Source: Glycomyces algeriensis (GTDB taxonomy: Bacteria > Actinomycetota > Actinomycetes > Mycobacteriales > Micromonosporaceae). From it: a stretch of 45,363 nucleotides of DNA. This document shows positions 16,884 to 25,851 of the stretch, piece by piece. The notes under the pieces were generated by a model. The model was not told the DNA's origin. It saw nothing but the letters and a program-made list of their open reading frames with translations, and did no database searches. Each line of letters opens with the position of its first letter. Positions within the stretch are counted from its first letter, which is position 1. Made by a program: the position numbers and the translations under genes. The stretch covers positions 74,984-120,346 of the forward strand of contig NZ_JAPZVR010000002.1 in the NCBI RefSeq assembly GCF_027622855.1. Direction: 5' to 3'.

Positions 16884-18377
16884 GTGACGTTGCCCCAGCT
16901 GTACCTCGTAGTGCTGATCGGCTGCGTCACCGTGCTCCTCTCCATCGCCGCCCTCCGTGCGACGCAGCGGCTCGGACTCCCGGCGCTGCTGGTCTTCCTC
17001 GGCGCCGGCCTGGTCCTCGGCGAGGACGGCGTCGGCATCCTGTTCGAGGACTTCGAACTCGCCCAGGCGCTCGGCACGTTCGCGCTGGCGCTCATCCTCA
17101 TCGAGGGCGGCCTCTCGACCCGGTGGCAGGCGATCTCCAAGCAGGTGGCCCCCGCCGGCATGCTCGCCACGGTCGGCATCGGCGTCTCGGTGGCCGTCAC
17201 CGCGCTCGGCGCGCACTACCTGCTCGGCTTCGACTGGCAGCTCGCCCTCACCGTCGGCGCGGTCGTCGCCTCCACCGACGCCGCGGCGGTCTTCTCGGTG
17301 CTGCGCGGCATCGGACTGCCGAAGCGACTGAGCGGCACCCTCGAAGCCGAATCGGGCTTCAACGACGCCCCCGCCGTGATCCTGGTCCTCGCGTTCTCGG
17401 CCGCGGCGGGCATCCCCGACCCCGCGCACCTCCTCGGGGTCCTCGTGTGGGAGCTCGCGGCCGGCTCGCTCATCGGCCTCGCGGTCGGCTTCGGCGGCGC
17501 CTGGCTCCTGCGCCGCCTGGCGCTGCCGGTCTCCGGCCTCTACCCGCTCGCGGTCTTCAGCCTCGGCCTGGCGGCCTTCGCGGCCGCCGGGGCACTCCAC
17601 GCGTCGGGGTTCATCGCGGCCTACCTGGCGGCGCTCGTCCTCGGCAACTCGCGCCTGCCGCACCGGGCCGCGACGCAGTCGTTCGCGACCGGCCTGGGCT
17701 GGATGGCGCAGCTCGGCATGTTCGTGATGCTCGGCCTGCTCGCCTCGCCGTCGGACCTGCTCGACGCGATCGTGCCGGGCCTCGTCCTCGGCGTGGTGCT
17801 CACCCTCGTCGCGCGGCCCCTCGCGGTGTGGACCTCCCTGCTGCCCTTCAAGTTCACGGCCAAAGAGCAGGTGCTCATGTCGTGGGCGGGCCTGCGCGGC
17901 GCGATCCCCATCGTCCTGGCGACGATCCCGCACGCGGCGCACCTGCGCGGCGCGCAGCAGCTCTGGGACATCGTGTTCGTGCTCGTGGTCGTCTTCACCC
18001 TGCTCCAGGGCCCGACCCTGCCGTGGGTGGCGCGGCGGCTCGGGCTCTCGCAGGAGGACATCGTCCAGGAGATCGAGATCGAGACGGCCCCGCTCGACGC
18101 CGTGGACGGCGAGGTCCTCACCATCACCGTCCAGAAGGGGTCGGGCCTGGCCGGCATCCGGATCTTCGAGCTGCGCCTGCCCGAAGGCAGCGCCGTCGCC
18201 GGCGTGGTGCGCGGCGACCGGCTCTTCGTCCCCGCCAAGGCCGACCGCCTCCGCTCGGGCGACCAGCTCATCGTCGTCACCAACCCCACGCTCCGCGAGG
18301 CCACCGAGCAGCGCCTCACGGCACTGGCGCGCGCGGGACGACTGGCCCGCTGGCTCGGCGAGACCGGCAAGGGCTGA
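16884..18377 (+). CDS. CPA1-family K+(or Na+)/H+ antiporter with C-terminal RCK_C domain
   Basis: A 497-residue membrane protein: about 12 helices (residues 1-385) followed by a cytosolic regulatory domain (about 405-480) with GSGLAGIRIFELRLPEG and LRSGDQLIVVTNP, typical of a TrkA_C/RCK_C domain. This architecture is that of NhaP2/CvrA-like potassium-proton antiporters. The core shows ASTDAAAVFS and ESGFNDAPAVIL, which hold the ion-binding acidic residues in this family. It starts with GTG; TAAGCT lies 6 nt before it, indicating a leaderless transcript. It is divergent from the HIT gene and ends at a terminator facing thrS. Ion preference is inferred. Confidence 0.9.
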   Translation: MTLPQLYLVVLIGCVTVLLSIAALRATQRLGLPALLVFLGAGLVLGEDGVGILFEDFELAQALGTFALALILIEGGLSTRWQAISKQVAPAGMLATVGIGVSVAVTALGAHYLLGFDWQLALTVGAVVASTDAAAVFSVLRGIGLPKRLSGTLEAESGFNDAPAVILVLAFSAAAGIPDPAHLLGVLVWELAAGSLIGLAVGFGGAWLLRRLALPVSGLYPLAVFSLGLAAFAAAGALHASGFIAAYLAALVLGNSRLPHRAATQSFATGLGWMAQLGMFVMLGLLASPSDLLDAIVPGLVLGVVLTLVARPLAVWTSLLPFKFTAKEQVLMSWAGLRGAIPIVLATIPHAAHLRGAQQLWDIVFVLVVVFTLLQGPTLPWVARRLGLSQEDIVQEIEIETAPLDAVDGEVLTITVQKGSGLAGIRIFELRLPEGSAVAGVVRGDRLFVPAKADRLRSGDQLIVVTNPTLREATEQRLTALARAGRLARWLGETGKG

Positions 18378-18390
18378 TCGGAACATGAAG

Positions 18391-18421
18391 AAGGGCCGGG
18401 GCGTCGCCGCCCCGGCCCTTT
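18391..18421. terminator. Bidirectional terminator between antiporter and thrS
   Basis: A 13-bp perfect stem (18391-18403 with 18408-18420; arms AAGGGCCGGGGCG and complement) with TCGC loop and three terminal T residues lies between two convergent genes. Confidence 0.85.
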
Positions 18422-18429
18422 CGTACTGC

Positions 18430-20451
18430 TTACGCCGCTTCGGTTGCGGCCGAAGGGCCTTCGTTGACGCGGGACTCGACGAACGCGGCGACGTGGGCGA
18501 TCGCCTCATCGGCCGGGACGCCGTTGCGCTGCGAGCCGTCGCGGTAGCGGAACGAGACGGTGCCCGCGTTCTGGTCGTCGTCGCCCGCGATGACCATGAA
18601 CGGGATCTTCTGCAGCTGGGCGTTGCGGACCTTCTTCTGCATCCGGTCGTCCGAGTGGTCGACCTCGCCGCGGATGCCCGCCGCGCGCAGCCTCCCGAAG
18701 AACGCCTCCAGGTAGTCGGCGTTCTCGTCGCGCACCGGGATGCCGACGGCCTGCACCGGGGCCAGCCACGCCGGGAACGCGCCCGCGTAGTGCTCGGTGA
18801 GCACCCCGAAGAACCGCTCGATCGAGCCGAACAGCGCCCGGTGGATCATGACCGGCTGCTTGCGGGTGCCGTCGGCCGCCGAGTACTCGAGGCCGAAGCC
18901 GCCCGGCTGGTTGAAGTCCAGCTGGATGGTCGACATCTGCCAGGTGCGGCCGATCGCGTCCTTCGCCTGGACCGAGATCTTGGGGCCGTAGAAGGCCGCC
19001 CCGCCCGGGTCCGGGACCAGGTCGAGGCCCGACTCCTCGGCGACCTGGCGCAGGGTCGCGGTCGCGGTCTCCCACAGCTCGTCGTCGCCGATGAACTTGT
19101 CCGAGTCGCCCCTGGTCGAGAGCTCCAGGTAGAAGTCGTTGAGGCCGTAGTCGCGCAGCAGCTGCAGCACGAACTCCAGGAGGCTCCGGATCTCGCCCGG
19201 CGCCTGCTCCTCGGTGCAGTAGATGTGCGCGTCGTCCTGGGTCAGGCCGCGCACGCGGGTCAGGCCGTGGACCACCCCGGACTTCTCGTACCGGTACACG
19301 GTCCCGAACTCCGACAGGCGCAGCGGCAGCTCGCGGTACGAGCGCCCGCGCGAGCGGAAGATCAGGTTGTGCATCGGGCAGTTCATGGCCTTGAGGTAGT
19401 AGTTCGCGCCCTCGAGCTCCATCGGCGGGAACATGGTGTCCGCGTAGTACGGCAGGTGCCCCGAGGTGTGGAAGAGGCCTTCCTTGGTGATGTGCGGGGT
19501 GTTCACCACCTCGTACCCGGCCTGGCGCTGGCGCTCGCGCAGGTAGGACTCCATCTCGTGGCGGATGATCGCGCCCTTGGGGTGGAACACCGGGAGCCCG
19601 GAGCCGAGCTCGTCGGGGAACGAGAAGAGGTCGAGCTGCTGCCCGAGCTTGCGGTGGTCGCGCTTCTCGGCCTCGGCCAGGCGCGCGAGGTAGTCCTTCT
19701 GGTCCTGCAGGGTCGGCCAGGCGGTGCCGTAGATGCGCTGGAGCTGCGGGTTCTTCTCCGAGCCCATCCAGTACGCGGCGGCCGAGCGCATGATCTTGAC
19801 CGAGCCGATGAGCTTGGTCGAGGGCAGGTGCGGGCCGCGGCAGAGGTCGCCCCAGACGCGCTCGCCGTTGCGGTCGTGGTTGTCGTACGCGGTGAGCTCG
19901 CCGCCGCCGACCTCCATGACCTCGTCGGCGTCGGTGCCCTCGCCCTTGGTCTCGATGAGCTCGAGCTTGTACGGCTCGTTCGCGAGCTCGGCGCGGGCCT
20001 CGTCGAGGGATGCGTACTTGCGGCGGTGGAAGGTCTGCCCCTGCTTGATGATCTGGAGCATGCGCTTCTCGACGGCCTTGAGGTCGTCGGGGTTGAACGG
20101 CTCGGCGACGTCGAAGTCGTAGTAGAAGCCGTCGGTGATCGGCGGGCCGATGCCCAGCTTGGCCTCGTGCAGCTCCTGCACCGCCTGCGCCATCACGTGC
20201 GCGGCGGAGTGGCGCATGACGTTGAGCCCGTCGGGGCTGCCGAGCGGCACCGGCTCGACCTTGGTGTCGGCTTCGGGGGCCCAGGAGAGGTCGCGGAGCT
20301 GGCCGTCGGCGTCGCGGACGACGACGATCGCGTTCGGCCCGTTGCCGGGGAGCCCGGCCTCGGCCACGGCTGCAGCGCACGTGGTGCCGGCAGTCACCCA
20401 CAGCGGTTCAATGACGGCTGGGTTGCTGTGATTCGGCGCTGCGGATGCCAC
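18430..20451 (-). CDS. thrS: Threonine--tRNA ligase ThrRS
   Basis: ThrRS charges tRNA-Thr and edits misactivated serine. The 673-residue product has a short TGS-like N-terminal domain, the editing-domain motif LRHSAAHV-type sequence ([14 protein letters not shown]), the SAD-domain segment and the class II catalytic core with [10 protein letters not shown] (zinc-binding Cys) and [19 protein letters not shown] (motif 2), then the C-terminal anticodon-binding domain. The GTG at 20451 is preceded by GAGGAG at short spacing; a longer open frame upstream has no family similarity. A 7-bp hairpin lies in the leader. It begins the long minus-strand conserved block. Confidence 0.96.
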   Translation of the reverse strand: MASAAPNHSNPAVIEPLWVTAGTTCAAAVAEAGLPGNGPNAIVVVRDADGQLRDLSWAPEADTKVEPVPLGSPDGLNVMRHSAAHVMAQAVQELHEAKLGIGPPITDGFYYDFDVAEPFNPDDLKAVEKRMLQIIKQGQTFHRRKYASLDEARAELANEPYKLELIETKGEGTDADEVMEVGGGELTAYDNHDRNGERVWGDLCRGPHLPSTKLIGSVKIMRSAAAYWMGSEKNPQLQRIYGTAWPTLQDQKDYLARLAEAEKRDHRKLGQQLDLFSFPDELGSGLPVFHPKGAIIRHEMESYLRERQRQAGYEVVNTPHITKEGLFHTSGHLPYYADTMFPPMELEGANYYLKAMNCPMHNLIFRSRGRSYRELPLRLSEFGTVYRYEKSGVVHGLTRVRGLTQDDAHIYCTEEQAPGEIRSLLEFVLQLLRDYGLNDFYLELSTRGDSDKFIGDDELWETATATLRQVAEESGLDLVPDPGGAAFYGPKISVQAKDAIGRTWQMSTIQLDFNQPGGFGLEYSAADGTRKQPVMIHRALFGSIERFFGVLTEHYAGAFPAWLAPVQAVGIPVRDENADYLEAFFGRLRAAGIRGEVDHSDDRMQKKVRNAQLQKIPFMVIAGDDDQNAGTVSFRYRDGSQRNGVPADEAIAHVAAFVESRVNEGPSAATEAA

Positions 20452-20474
20452 GGTGCTCCTCGTTCGGTGCTGGT

Positions 20475-20491
20475 CATCGGAGTTTCCGATG
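20475..20491 (-). promoter_or_regulatory. Short inverted repeat in the thrS leader
   Basis: A perfect inverted repeat, CATCGGA-GTT-TCCGATG, lies about 24 bases upstream of the thrS start codon. It could be a small hairpin in the mRNA leader or an operator. No longer antiterminator structure is visible. Confidence 0.3.
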
Positions 20492-20585
20492 TCGGATAAC
20501 GGGTCCATGGTAGTAGCCGCGGCGCTGTGGACTCCATCGCATTGCGGCCGCCGGGGGCGCGATGGAAATTTCTTCGGGTCCGGAC

Positions 20586-20617
20586 TTGACCTTGGTCCCG
20601 GCACCAAGGTTTACGGT
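20586..20617 (+). promoter_or_regulatory. MerR-type promoter and operator
   Basis: A -35 element TTGACC (20586-20591) and a -10 element TACGGT (20612-20617) are separated by 20 bases, longer than a normal spacer. The spacer holds a perfect dyad, ACCTTGGT-CCCGGC-ACCAAGGT (20589-20610). Overlong spacers filled by a dyad are the hallmark of promoters twisted into activity by MerR-family regulators. The -10 ends 6 nt before the merR-like ATG, so the transcript should be leaderless or nearly so. The site implies autoregulation of the whole two-gene operon. Confidence 0.85.
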
Positions 20618-20623
20618 CGTTGC

Positions 20624-21094
20624 ATGACCGCAGCAACCGCCGCCACCTTCACGGTCGGACGACTCGCCGAAGCGGTGGGCGTCTCCACCGACGCGATCCG
20701 CCACTGGGAGCGCGAGGGCCTGTTCCCCGCCCCCGAGCGCAGCGCCGCCGGCTACCGCCGGTACGGGGCCGAGGCGCTGGACCGGGCCCGGTTCATCCGG
20801 GCCTGCCAGCGCGCGGGGCTGCGCTTGTCCGACATCGGGGACCTCCTGGCGGTGCGCGACACGGGCTCGTGCCCGTGCGAGCCGGCCGGGCAGCACCTGG
20901 AGCGGCGGATCGGTGAGATCACGGCCGAGATCGCGCGGCTGGAGGGCCTGCGGACCCAGCTGACGGACATGCTGCGGGCGGTCGACGCGGGCGTCTGCGA
21001 AGCGCCGCTGCCCGAGAACTGGTGTCCCCCTGGCTCGGTGCTCGTGCCGAGCCGCCGATCCGATCAGGTCCCCGATGGAGGTGAGTGTCGATGA
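20624..21094 (+). CDS. MerR-family metal-responsive transcriptional regulator
   Basis: A 156-residue regulator: winged-helix DNA-binding domain (about 9-75; FTVGRLAEAVGVSTDAIRHWEREGL and GYRRYGAEALDRARFI), a long dimerisation helix (about 88-120) and a C-terminal metal loop. Cysteines at 83/85 correspond to Cys79 of ZntR, and Cys125-x8-Cys134 matches the CX8C loop of the ZntR/CadR/PbrR/MerR group, which senses divalent metals; copper sensors have CX7C. Sensing of Zn, Cd, Pb or Hg is therefore inferred. It lies directly behind a MerR-type promoter, and its TGA overlaps the next start codon by 4 nt, linking it to a cysteine-rich small protein. Confidence 0.92.
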   Translation: MTAATAATFTVGRLAEAVGVSTDAIRHWEREGLFPAPERSAAGYRRYGAEALDRARFIRACQRAGLRLSDIGDLLAVRDTGSCPCEPAGQHLERRIGEITAEIARLEGLRTQLTDMLRAVDAGVCEAPLPENWCPPGSVLVPSRRSDQVPDGGECR

Positions 21095-21183
21095 TGATGA
21101 CCGATGAGTGCTGCACCTGCTGCAATGACAGTGCGTGCGACTGCGCCGGAGAGGCGTGCTGCCACGGCTGCTGCGAGAAGTAG
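21091..21183 (+). CDS. Metallothionein-like 30-residue cysteine-rich protein
   Basis: A very short gene starting ATGATGATG and ending TAG. The 30-residue product has ten cysteines and one histidine: CC-x-CC at residues 7-11, C-x-C at 16-18 and CC-x-x-CC at 23-28 around H25. It lacks hydrophobic residues except Met and Ala, so it would have no core without metal. The ribosome site GGAGGTGA (21077-21084) is an almost complete anti-Shine-Dalgarno match 6 nt before the ATG, and the ATGA overlap couples it to the MerR gene. A strong terminator follows. I infer a cytosolic metal-binding protein induced by the metal that MerR senses. It does not match any metallothionein I know. Confidence 0.82.
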   Translation: MMMTDECCTCCNDSACDCAGEACCHGCCEK

Positions 21184-21207
21184 GTAGCGGCGAAGGAGTG
21201 CCGAGAG

Positions 21208-21253
21208 CGCGCTCGCCGCGGACCCGGGCCGGGTCCGCGGCGGGCGCGTTTTT
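21208..21253 (+). terminator. Terminator of the merR-metallothionein operon
   Basis: A long GC stem (21208-21225 with 21231-21248, 18 pairs including one G-T, 5-nt loop) is followed by five T residues (21249-21253). It starts about 25 bases after the short gene's stop and closes the two-gene operon. Confidence 0.9.
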
Positions 21254-21358
21254 GGCGTGTCACGGAGCGTCTTCGCAAATCGGGCGTCGCGAAGCGCCCC
21301 CGGATCAAGGGTCGCAGCCGGGTCCGACAGTTTCGGCTGGTCGGACTCGGGCCGCCGC

Positions 21359-22324
21359 CTACTTGACCGTGAGGACGATCTTGCCGAAGTGGCCGCCGGC
21401 GCCCATGAGGCGGTGGGCTTCGGCGGCTTCGGTGAGGGGCATGCGCGTCGTGACGACCGGTTCGATCTCGCCGGAGTCGAGGGCGGGCCAGACGCGTTCG
21501 AAGGCTTCGGCGAGGATCTGGCGGCGCTGCTCGAGCGGGCGGGCGCGGAGGGTGGTGCCGGTGATGGTGGCGCGCTTGGCGAGGAGGCCGCCGAGGTGGA
21601 TCTGGGCGGCGGTGCCCTGCTGGAGGCCGATGATCGCGAGGCGGCCGTCCTGGGCGAGGGCTTTGAGGTTCGGTTCGAAGTAGGCCGCGCCGATCACGTC
21701 GAGGATGGCGTCGGCGCCGCCCGCTTCCATGGCGAGGGCGGCGAAGTCCTCGCTGCGGTAGTCGATGACCCGGTCGGCTCCGAGCGCCTGGAGCCGCTGT
21801 GTCCATTCGGGACGGGCGGTCGTCCAGGTCTCGGCGGCGGCGAGCTTCTTCGCGAACTGGATGGCGAAGGTGCCGATGCCGCCGGCGCCGCCGTGCACGA
21901 GGACGCGGCGCTTGCGGTCGGCCTCCGCGTCGAGGAGGTAGCCGAGGTTGGAGTAGACGGTGGCGGCGACTTCGGGGAGTCCGGCCGCGTCGGTGAGGGT
22001 GACCTTCTCGGGCTTGGGGAGCACGAGTCCGGCGTCGACGGTGACGTACTGGGCGTAGCCGCCGCCGGGGAGCAGGGCGCAGACCTCGGCGCCGAGGAAC
22101 GAGGCGTTGTCGTCGCTGCCGACGTTGACGATCGTGCCGGAGACTTCGAGGCCGGGCCAGGCGGGCGCACCGGGCGGGCTCGGGTAGTGGCCGGCGACTT
22201 GGAGGAGGTCGGCGCGGTTGACGCCGGCGGCGGCGACCTCGATGAGGACTTCATCGGGGCCGGGCGCGGGCTCGGGCACCTGGGCGGCGGTGAGGCGGCC
22301 GTCGGCGACGGTCATGGCAAGCAT
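21359..22324 (-). CDS. NAD(P)H quinone oxidoreductase (zeta-crystallin/PIG3-like)
   Basis: A 321-residue medium-chain reductase without the structural zinc cysteines, as expected for quinone oxidoreductases. The N-terminal GroES-like domain has AAAGVNRADLLQVAGHYPSPPGAP, a hallmark of the PIG3/QOR subgroup, and the Rossmann domain has VLVHGGAGGIGTFAIQFAK. A predicted role is NADPH-dependent reduction of quinones or other reactive carbonyls. The ATG at 22324 fits the family N-terminus; an internal ATG at 22315 has better spacing from GGAG and could be the true start. The gene lies downstream of the FNR gene on the same strand, about 100 nt away, suggesting related redox functions. Confidence 0.88.
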   Translation of the reverse strand: MLAMTVADGRLTAAQVPEPAPGPDEVLIEVAAAGVNRADLLQVAGHYPSPPGAPAWPGLEVSGTIVNVGSDDNASFLGAEVCALLPGGGYAQYVTVDAGLVLPKPEKVTLTDAAGLPEVAATVYSNLGYLLDAEADRKRRVLVHGGAGGIGTFAIQFAKKLAAAETWTTARPEWTQRLQALGADRVIDYRSEDFAALAMEAGGADAILDVIGAAYFEPNLKALAQDGRLAIIGLQQGTAAQIHLGGLLAKRATITGTTLRARPLEQRRQILAEAFERVWPALDSGEIEPVVTTRMPLTEAAEAHRLMGAGGHFGKIVLTVK

Positions 22325-22425
22325 CTCCGCATAGTAGGACTCGGGTCGGAGTCCCCGGCGTGATACCCGTCAGTACGTCACGTTAGTCCCGTTTGGATTT
22401 GCGAGATCCTTTGTGCTGCAAGGAA

Positions 22426-23400
22426 TCAGGGATGCTCGCTCGAGTGTCCAGGGAAGAGGTGCGCATCGGGGTCGATCGCCACTGCGGCGTTGTTCACCGC
22501 CGTGGCGGCCTCGCCGAAGCCGGTGGCGATGAGCTTGACCTTGCCCGGGTAGGCGGCGATGTCGCCCGCGGCGTAGACGCGCGGCAGGTTGGTGGCCATC
22601 GTGGAGTCCACCGCGATGGTGCGGCGGTCGAGTTCGAGGCCCCACTCCCCCAGCGGCCCGAGGTCGGCGGTGAAGCCCAGGGCCGCCACGATCGCGTCGG
22701 CGGGCAGCTCCCGGATCCCGTCGTCCTTCACGTCCACCGTGACCCCGTCGACCGCCTCGGTGCCGTGCACGGCGGTCACCTGCGCGTTGACCAGCACCGG
22801 GACGCCGAGTTCCTTGACCTGGTTCACCGTGGCCTGGTGGGCGCGGAACTTGTCGCGGCGGTGCACGATCGTGGTGCTGCGGGCGATGCCGTGCAGGGCG
22901 ATCGCCCAGTCGAACGCGGAGTCGCCGCCGCCCACGATCACCACGTCCTGCCCGGCGTGGGCGGCGAGTTCGGGGACGAAGTAGACGATGCCCGCGCCGT
23001 GGAACTCCTCGGCCGCCGGCAGCGGCCGGGGCGCGAAGCTGCCGAGCCCGCCGGTGATGAGCACGGCCTGGGCCTCGATGCGCTCGCCGTCGGCGAGTTC
23101 CAGGACGGGTACGCCGTCATGGTGCTCGAGTTTGCTCGCCTGGCGGCCGAGGAGGTACTGCGGCTTGAACGGGGCGGCCTGGCGCAGCAGGTTGCCGACG
23201 AGGTCGCGGCCCTTGACCGAGGGGAACCCGGCGACGTCGAGGATCTGCTTCTCGGGGTACATGGCCGTGATCTGGCCGCCCGCTTCGGGAAGCGCGTCGA
23301 GGACCGCGGTCGTGAGGCCGCGGAAGCCCGCGTAGTAGGCGGCGAAGAGGCCGGTGGGGCCTGCTCCGACGATCGCGAGGTCGACGGTGAGGACGGGCAT
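22426..23400 (-). CDS. Ferredoxin--NADP+ reductase, thioredoxin-reductase-like
   Basis: A 324-residue flavoprotein with the FAD-binding motif VGAGPTG (11-17), an NADP-binding GGGDSA (157-162) and the C-terminal FAD motif RVYAAGDIA. It lacks the redox-active CxxC of thioredoxin reductase at the expected place. This combination, with AGFPSVKG, matches the type 2 (Bacillus YumC-like) ferredoxin/flavodoxin-NADP reductases, which exchange electrons between NADPH and ferredoxin. It is divergent from gmd. Downstream QOR on the same strand may share its transcript. No ferredoxin gene is nearby. Confidence 0.9.
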   Translation of the reverse strand: MPVLTVDLAIVGAGPTGLFAAYYAGFRGLTTAVLDALPEAGGQITAMYPEKQILDVAGFPSVKGRDLVGNLLRQAAPFKPQYLLGRQASKLEHHDGVPVLELADGERIEAQAVLITGGLGSFAPRPLPAAEEFHGAGIVYFVPELAAHAGQDVVIVGGGDSAFDWAIALHGIARSTTIVHRRDKFRAHQATVNQVKELGVPVLVNAQVTAVHGTEAVDGVTVDVKDDGIRELPADAIVAALGFTADLGPLGEWGLELDRRTIAVDSTMATNLPRVYAAGDIAAYPGKVKLIATGFGEAATAVNNAAVAIDPDAHLFPGHSSEHP

Positions 23401-23624
23401 GGACGATCACCGACTCCGTTGTAGGGACACGTTCCGACATCCTAGCGACGCGGCGGCCCTTGTGGGGCTTCGCGGAGGTCCGCTTCCGCAGCGGCTCGGT
23501 CCCGCTTGGACGGCGCGGTACGGGTGGGTGATGACGCGATGACCGAGACGTGAACGCTTTTCGCCCCGGATCGGCCCCGGGACCTGGATTAGACTCGGAC
23601 CGCAGCCGACTGGAAGGCGGACGA

Positions 23625-24632
23625 ATGACCGCAGCGACGACCCCGACCGCCCCCGGCAAGACCGCCCTGATCACCGGCATCACCGGGCAGGACGGCTCCT
23701 ACCTCACCGAGCTGCTGCTCGCGAAGGGCTACACGGTCCACGGGATCGTCCGGCACGCGTCGTCCCTCATCGCCAACACCTCGCGCCTGGAGTCGGTCTA
23801 CCAGGACCCGCACGACTCCGAGCGCAGGCTCTTCCTGCACAAGGGCGACCTGACGGACGCGGGCATGATGGTGAACCTCGTCCGGGACGTGCGGCCCGAC
23901 GAGATCTACAACCTCGCCGCCCAGAGCCACGTGCGCGTCAGCTTCGACCTGCCCGAGTACACGGCGAACGTGACCGCGCTCGGCGCGATCCGGCTCCTGG
24001 AGGCCGTGCGCGCCAGCGGCATCGACACCCGGATCTACCAGGCGTCCACTTCGGAGATGTTCGGCACGGCCGCGCCCCCGCAGGACGAGTCCACGCCCTT
24101 CCACCCGCGCAGCCCCTACGGGGTCGCGAAGGTCTACGCGCACTGGGCCACCGTGAACTACCGCGAGTCCTACGGCATGTTCGCGGTCAACGGGATCTCC
24201 TTCAACCACGAGAGCCCGCGCCGCGGCGAGACGTTCGTGACCCGCAAGATCACGCGCGCCGTGGCCCGGATCGCGGCAGGGCTGGAACAGAAGGTCTTCC
24301 TCGGCAACATGGACGCGGTGCGCGACTGGGGCTACGCGCCCGAGTACGTGGAGGCGATGTGGCTCATGCTCCAGCACGACGAGCCGGTCGACTACGTGCT
24401 CGCCACCGGCCGGCCCGCCACGGTGAGCGACTTCGCCGAGGCCGCGTTCGGCCACGCCGGGCTCGACTGGCGCGACCACGTCGAGCACGACGCCCGCTAC
24501 GAGCGCCCCGCGGAGGTCCCCGAGCTCATCGGCGACCCCGCCAAGATCGAGCGCGAGATCGGCTGGAAGGCCCGCGTCCACTGGGACGAGTTGGCGCGGA
24601 TCATGGTCGACGCGGACCGCAAGGCCCTGTGA
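23625..24632 (+). CDS. gmd: GDP-mannose 4,6-dehydratase
   Basis: An extended short-chain dehydrogenase of 335 residues that converts GDP-mannose to GDP-4-keto-6-deoxymannose, the entry to fucose and other deoxysugars. The N-terminus has the NADP motif [16 protein letters not shown] (17 onward), and the catalytic set is T143/S144-E145 in STSEMFG with Y166 and K170 in [23 protein letters not shown] is characteristic of Gmd. GGAAGG lies 8 nt before the ATG at 23625. No downstream GDP-deoxysugar gene (reductase or epimerase) is in the window; an aldo/keto reductase follows after 18 nt but has its own promoter-like TACCCT. The final product is thus unknown. Confidence 0.95.
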   Translation: MTAATTPTAPGKTALITGITGQDGSYLTELLLAKGYTVHGIVRHASSLIANTSRLESVYQDPHDSERRLFLHKGDLTDAGMMVNLVRDVRPDEIYNLAAQSHVRVSFDLPEYTANVTALGAIRLLEAVRASGIDTRIYQASTSEMFGTAAPPQDESTPFHPRSPYGVAKVYAHWATVNYRESYGMFAVNGISFNHESPRRGETFVTRKITRAVARIAAGLEQKVFLGNMDAVRDWGYAPEYVEAMWLMLQHDEPVDYVLATGRPATVSDFAEAAFGHAGLDWRDHVEHDARYERPAEVPELIGDPAKIEREIGWKARVHWDELARIMVDADRKAL

Positions 24633-24650
24633 ACTGGTTACCCTCGGGGC

Positions 24651-25496
24651 ATGACAGATCCCAGCGCTCCGACCGACCTGGTCGAACTGAACGACGGCGT
24701 CGCGATGCCCCGCATCGGGTACGGCACCTACAAGGTGGGCGACGACGAGGCCCAGCAGGCCGTCGAGGCCGCGCTCTCGGCGGGCTACCGGCTGCTCGAC
24801 ACGGCCGAGATGTACGGCAACGAGGTCGGCGTCGGCCGCGCCGTCGCCGCCTCAGGCGTCCCGCGCGAGGAGGTCTTCCTCACCACGAAGGTCTGGAACG
24901 ACCACCACGGCGCCGACGCCGCCCGCGCCGCGCTCGAGGCCTCGCTGGAGCGCCTCGGCACCGACTACCTCGACCTGTACCTGATCCACTGGCCCTCCCC
25001 GAAGCAGGGCCTGTACGTCGAGACCTTCGAGGCCCTGCTCAAGGCCAAGGAGGACGGCCTGATCCGCTCGGCGGGCGTCTCGAACTTCCTGCCCGAGCAC
25101 CTGGACCGGGTCCACGAGGCCGCGGGCGTGTACCCCTCGGTGAACCAGGTCGAGCTGCATCCGTACTTCAACCAGCGCGAGCTGCGCGCCTGGCAGGCCG
25201 AGCGGGGCATCGCCACCGAGTCCTGGGGCCCGCTGGGCCAGCGCACCGGCTCGGTGCTGGCCGAGCCGGCCGTGGCGGCGGCGGCCGACGCGCACGGGAA
25301 GAGCCCGGGCCAGGTCGTGATCCGCTGGCACCTGCAGCACGGCTGCGTCGTGATCCCCAAGTCCTCCAAGCCGAGCCGCATCGCCGAGAACTTCGACGTG
25401 TTCGACTTCGCGCTCTCGGCGGACGAGATGGCGGCCATCGACGCGCTGGAGACCGGTGTGCGCCAGGGCATCGACCCCGGCAGCGGCGAGCGCTGA
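24651..25496 (+). CDS. Aldo/keto reductase (2,5-diketo-gluconate reductase-like)
   Basis: A 281-residue TIM-barrel NADPH reductase with the catalytic tetrad D50, Y55 (LLDTAEMYGNE), K80 (LTTKVWN) and H113 (LIHWPSP), and the cofactor loop VIPKSSKPSRIAEN. The closest type is the AKR5/2,5-DKG reductase group, which reduces aldehydes and ketones. It follows gmd after 18 nt, but TACCCT ending 6 nt before its ATG suggests its own leaderless promoter. It ends at a terminator shared with the convergent HTH gene. A clearly related paralogue lies 0.9 kb downstream. The substrate is unknown. Confidence 0.92.
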   Translation: MTDPSAPTDLVELNDGVAMPRIGYGTYKVGDDEAQQAVEAALSAGYRLLDTAEMYGNEVGVGRAVAASGVPREEVFLTTKVWNDHHGADAARAALEASLERLGTDYLDLYLIHWPSPKQGLYVETFEALLKAKEDGLIRSAGVSNFLPEHLDRVHEAAGVYPSVNQVELHPYFNQRELRAWQAERGIATESWGPLGQRTGSVLAEPAVAAAADAHGKSPGQVVIRWHLQHGCVVIPKSSKPSRIAENFDVFDFALSADEMAAIDALETGVRQGIDPGSGER

Positions 25497-25503
25497 ACGA
25501 CGC

Positions 25504-25538
25504 GAACGGGGCGGGTGGCCTGGCCACCCGCCCCGTTC
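25504..25538. terminator. Bidirectional terminator after aldo/keto reductase
   Basis: A perfect 17-bp inverted repeat with a single central base (25504-25520 and 25522-25538; arms start GAACGGGGCGGG) lies between convergent genes. The 3' arm ends CCCCGTTC, so the T-run is minimal. Confidence 0.8.
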
Positions 25539-25551
25539 CCGTCTGGGCACG

Positions 25552-25851
25552 TCATTCGATCGCGATACCGGCCGCGAGCCGCTTGAGTTCGGCCACATGG
25601 CCGTTGAAGGCGTCCCGGCCCGCCGGGGTGAGGGCGGCCCAGGTGCGGGTGCGCCCGTCCAGGGGGGACTTCTTGACGGTGATGTATCCGGCGTCCTCCA
25701 GCGCTTTGAGCTGCTTGCTGAGGACGGAGTCGCTGACGCCGAGGGATTCGCGCAGGGCGGCGAACTCGACTTCGTTCGTCGCCGAGAGCATCGAGCAGAT
25801 CCGCAACCGGTTGGGCGCGTGGATGATCTCGTCGAACCGGGGCCCGGTCAT
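25552..25851 (-). CDS. Small winged-helix transcriptional regulator
   Basis: A 99-residue protein consisting of one winged helix-turn-helix domain: DEIIHAPNRLRICSMLS, then LRESLGVSDSVLSKQLKALEDAGYI (recognition region) and the wing KKSPLDGRTRTWAALTPAGRDAF. This is the MarR/HTH_34-like type of standalone regulator. Its ATG overlaps the TGA of the upstream membrane-protein gene by 4 nt, so both are cotranslated. The operon promoter carries a palindrome and iterated half sites, which suggests autorepression. What it senses is unknown. Confidence 0.88.
   Translation of the reverse strand: MTGPRFDEIIHAPNRLRICSMLSATNEVEFAALRESLGVSDSVLSKQLKALEDAGYITVKKSPLDGRTRTWAALTPAGRDAFNGHVAELKRLAAGIAIE

Noticed and set aside
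23560..23600. A promoter TAGACT (23590-23595) for gmd
   Set aside because: No matching -35 element lies at 17-18 bp, so it was not annotated.
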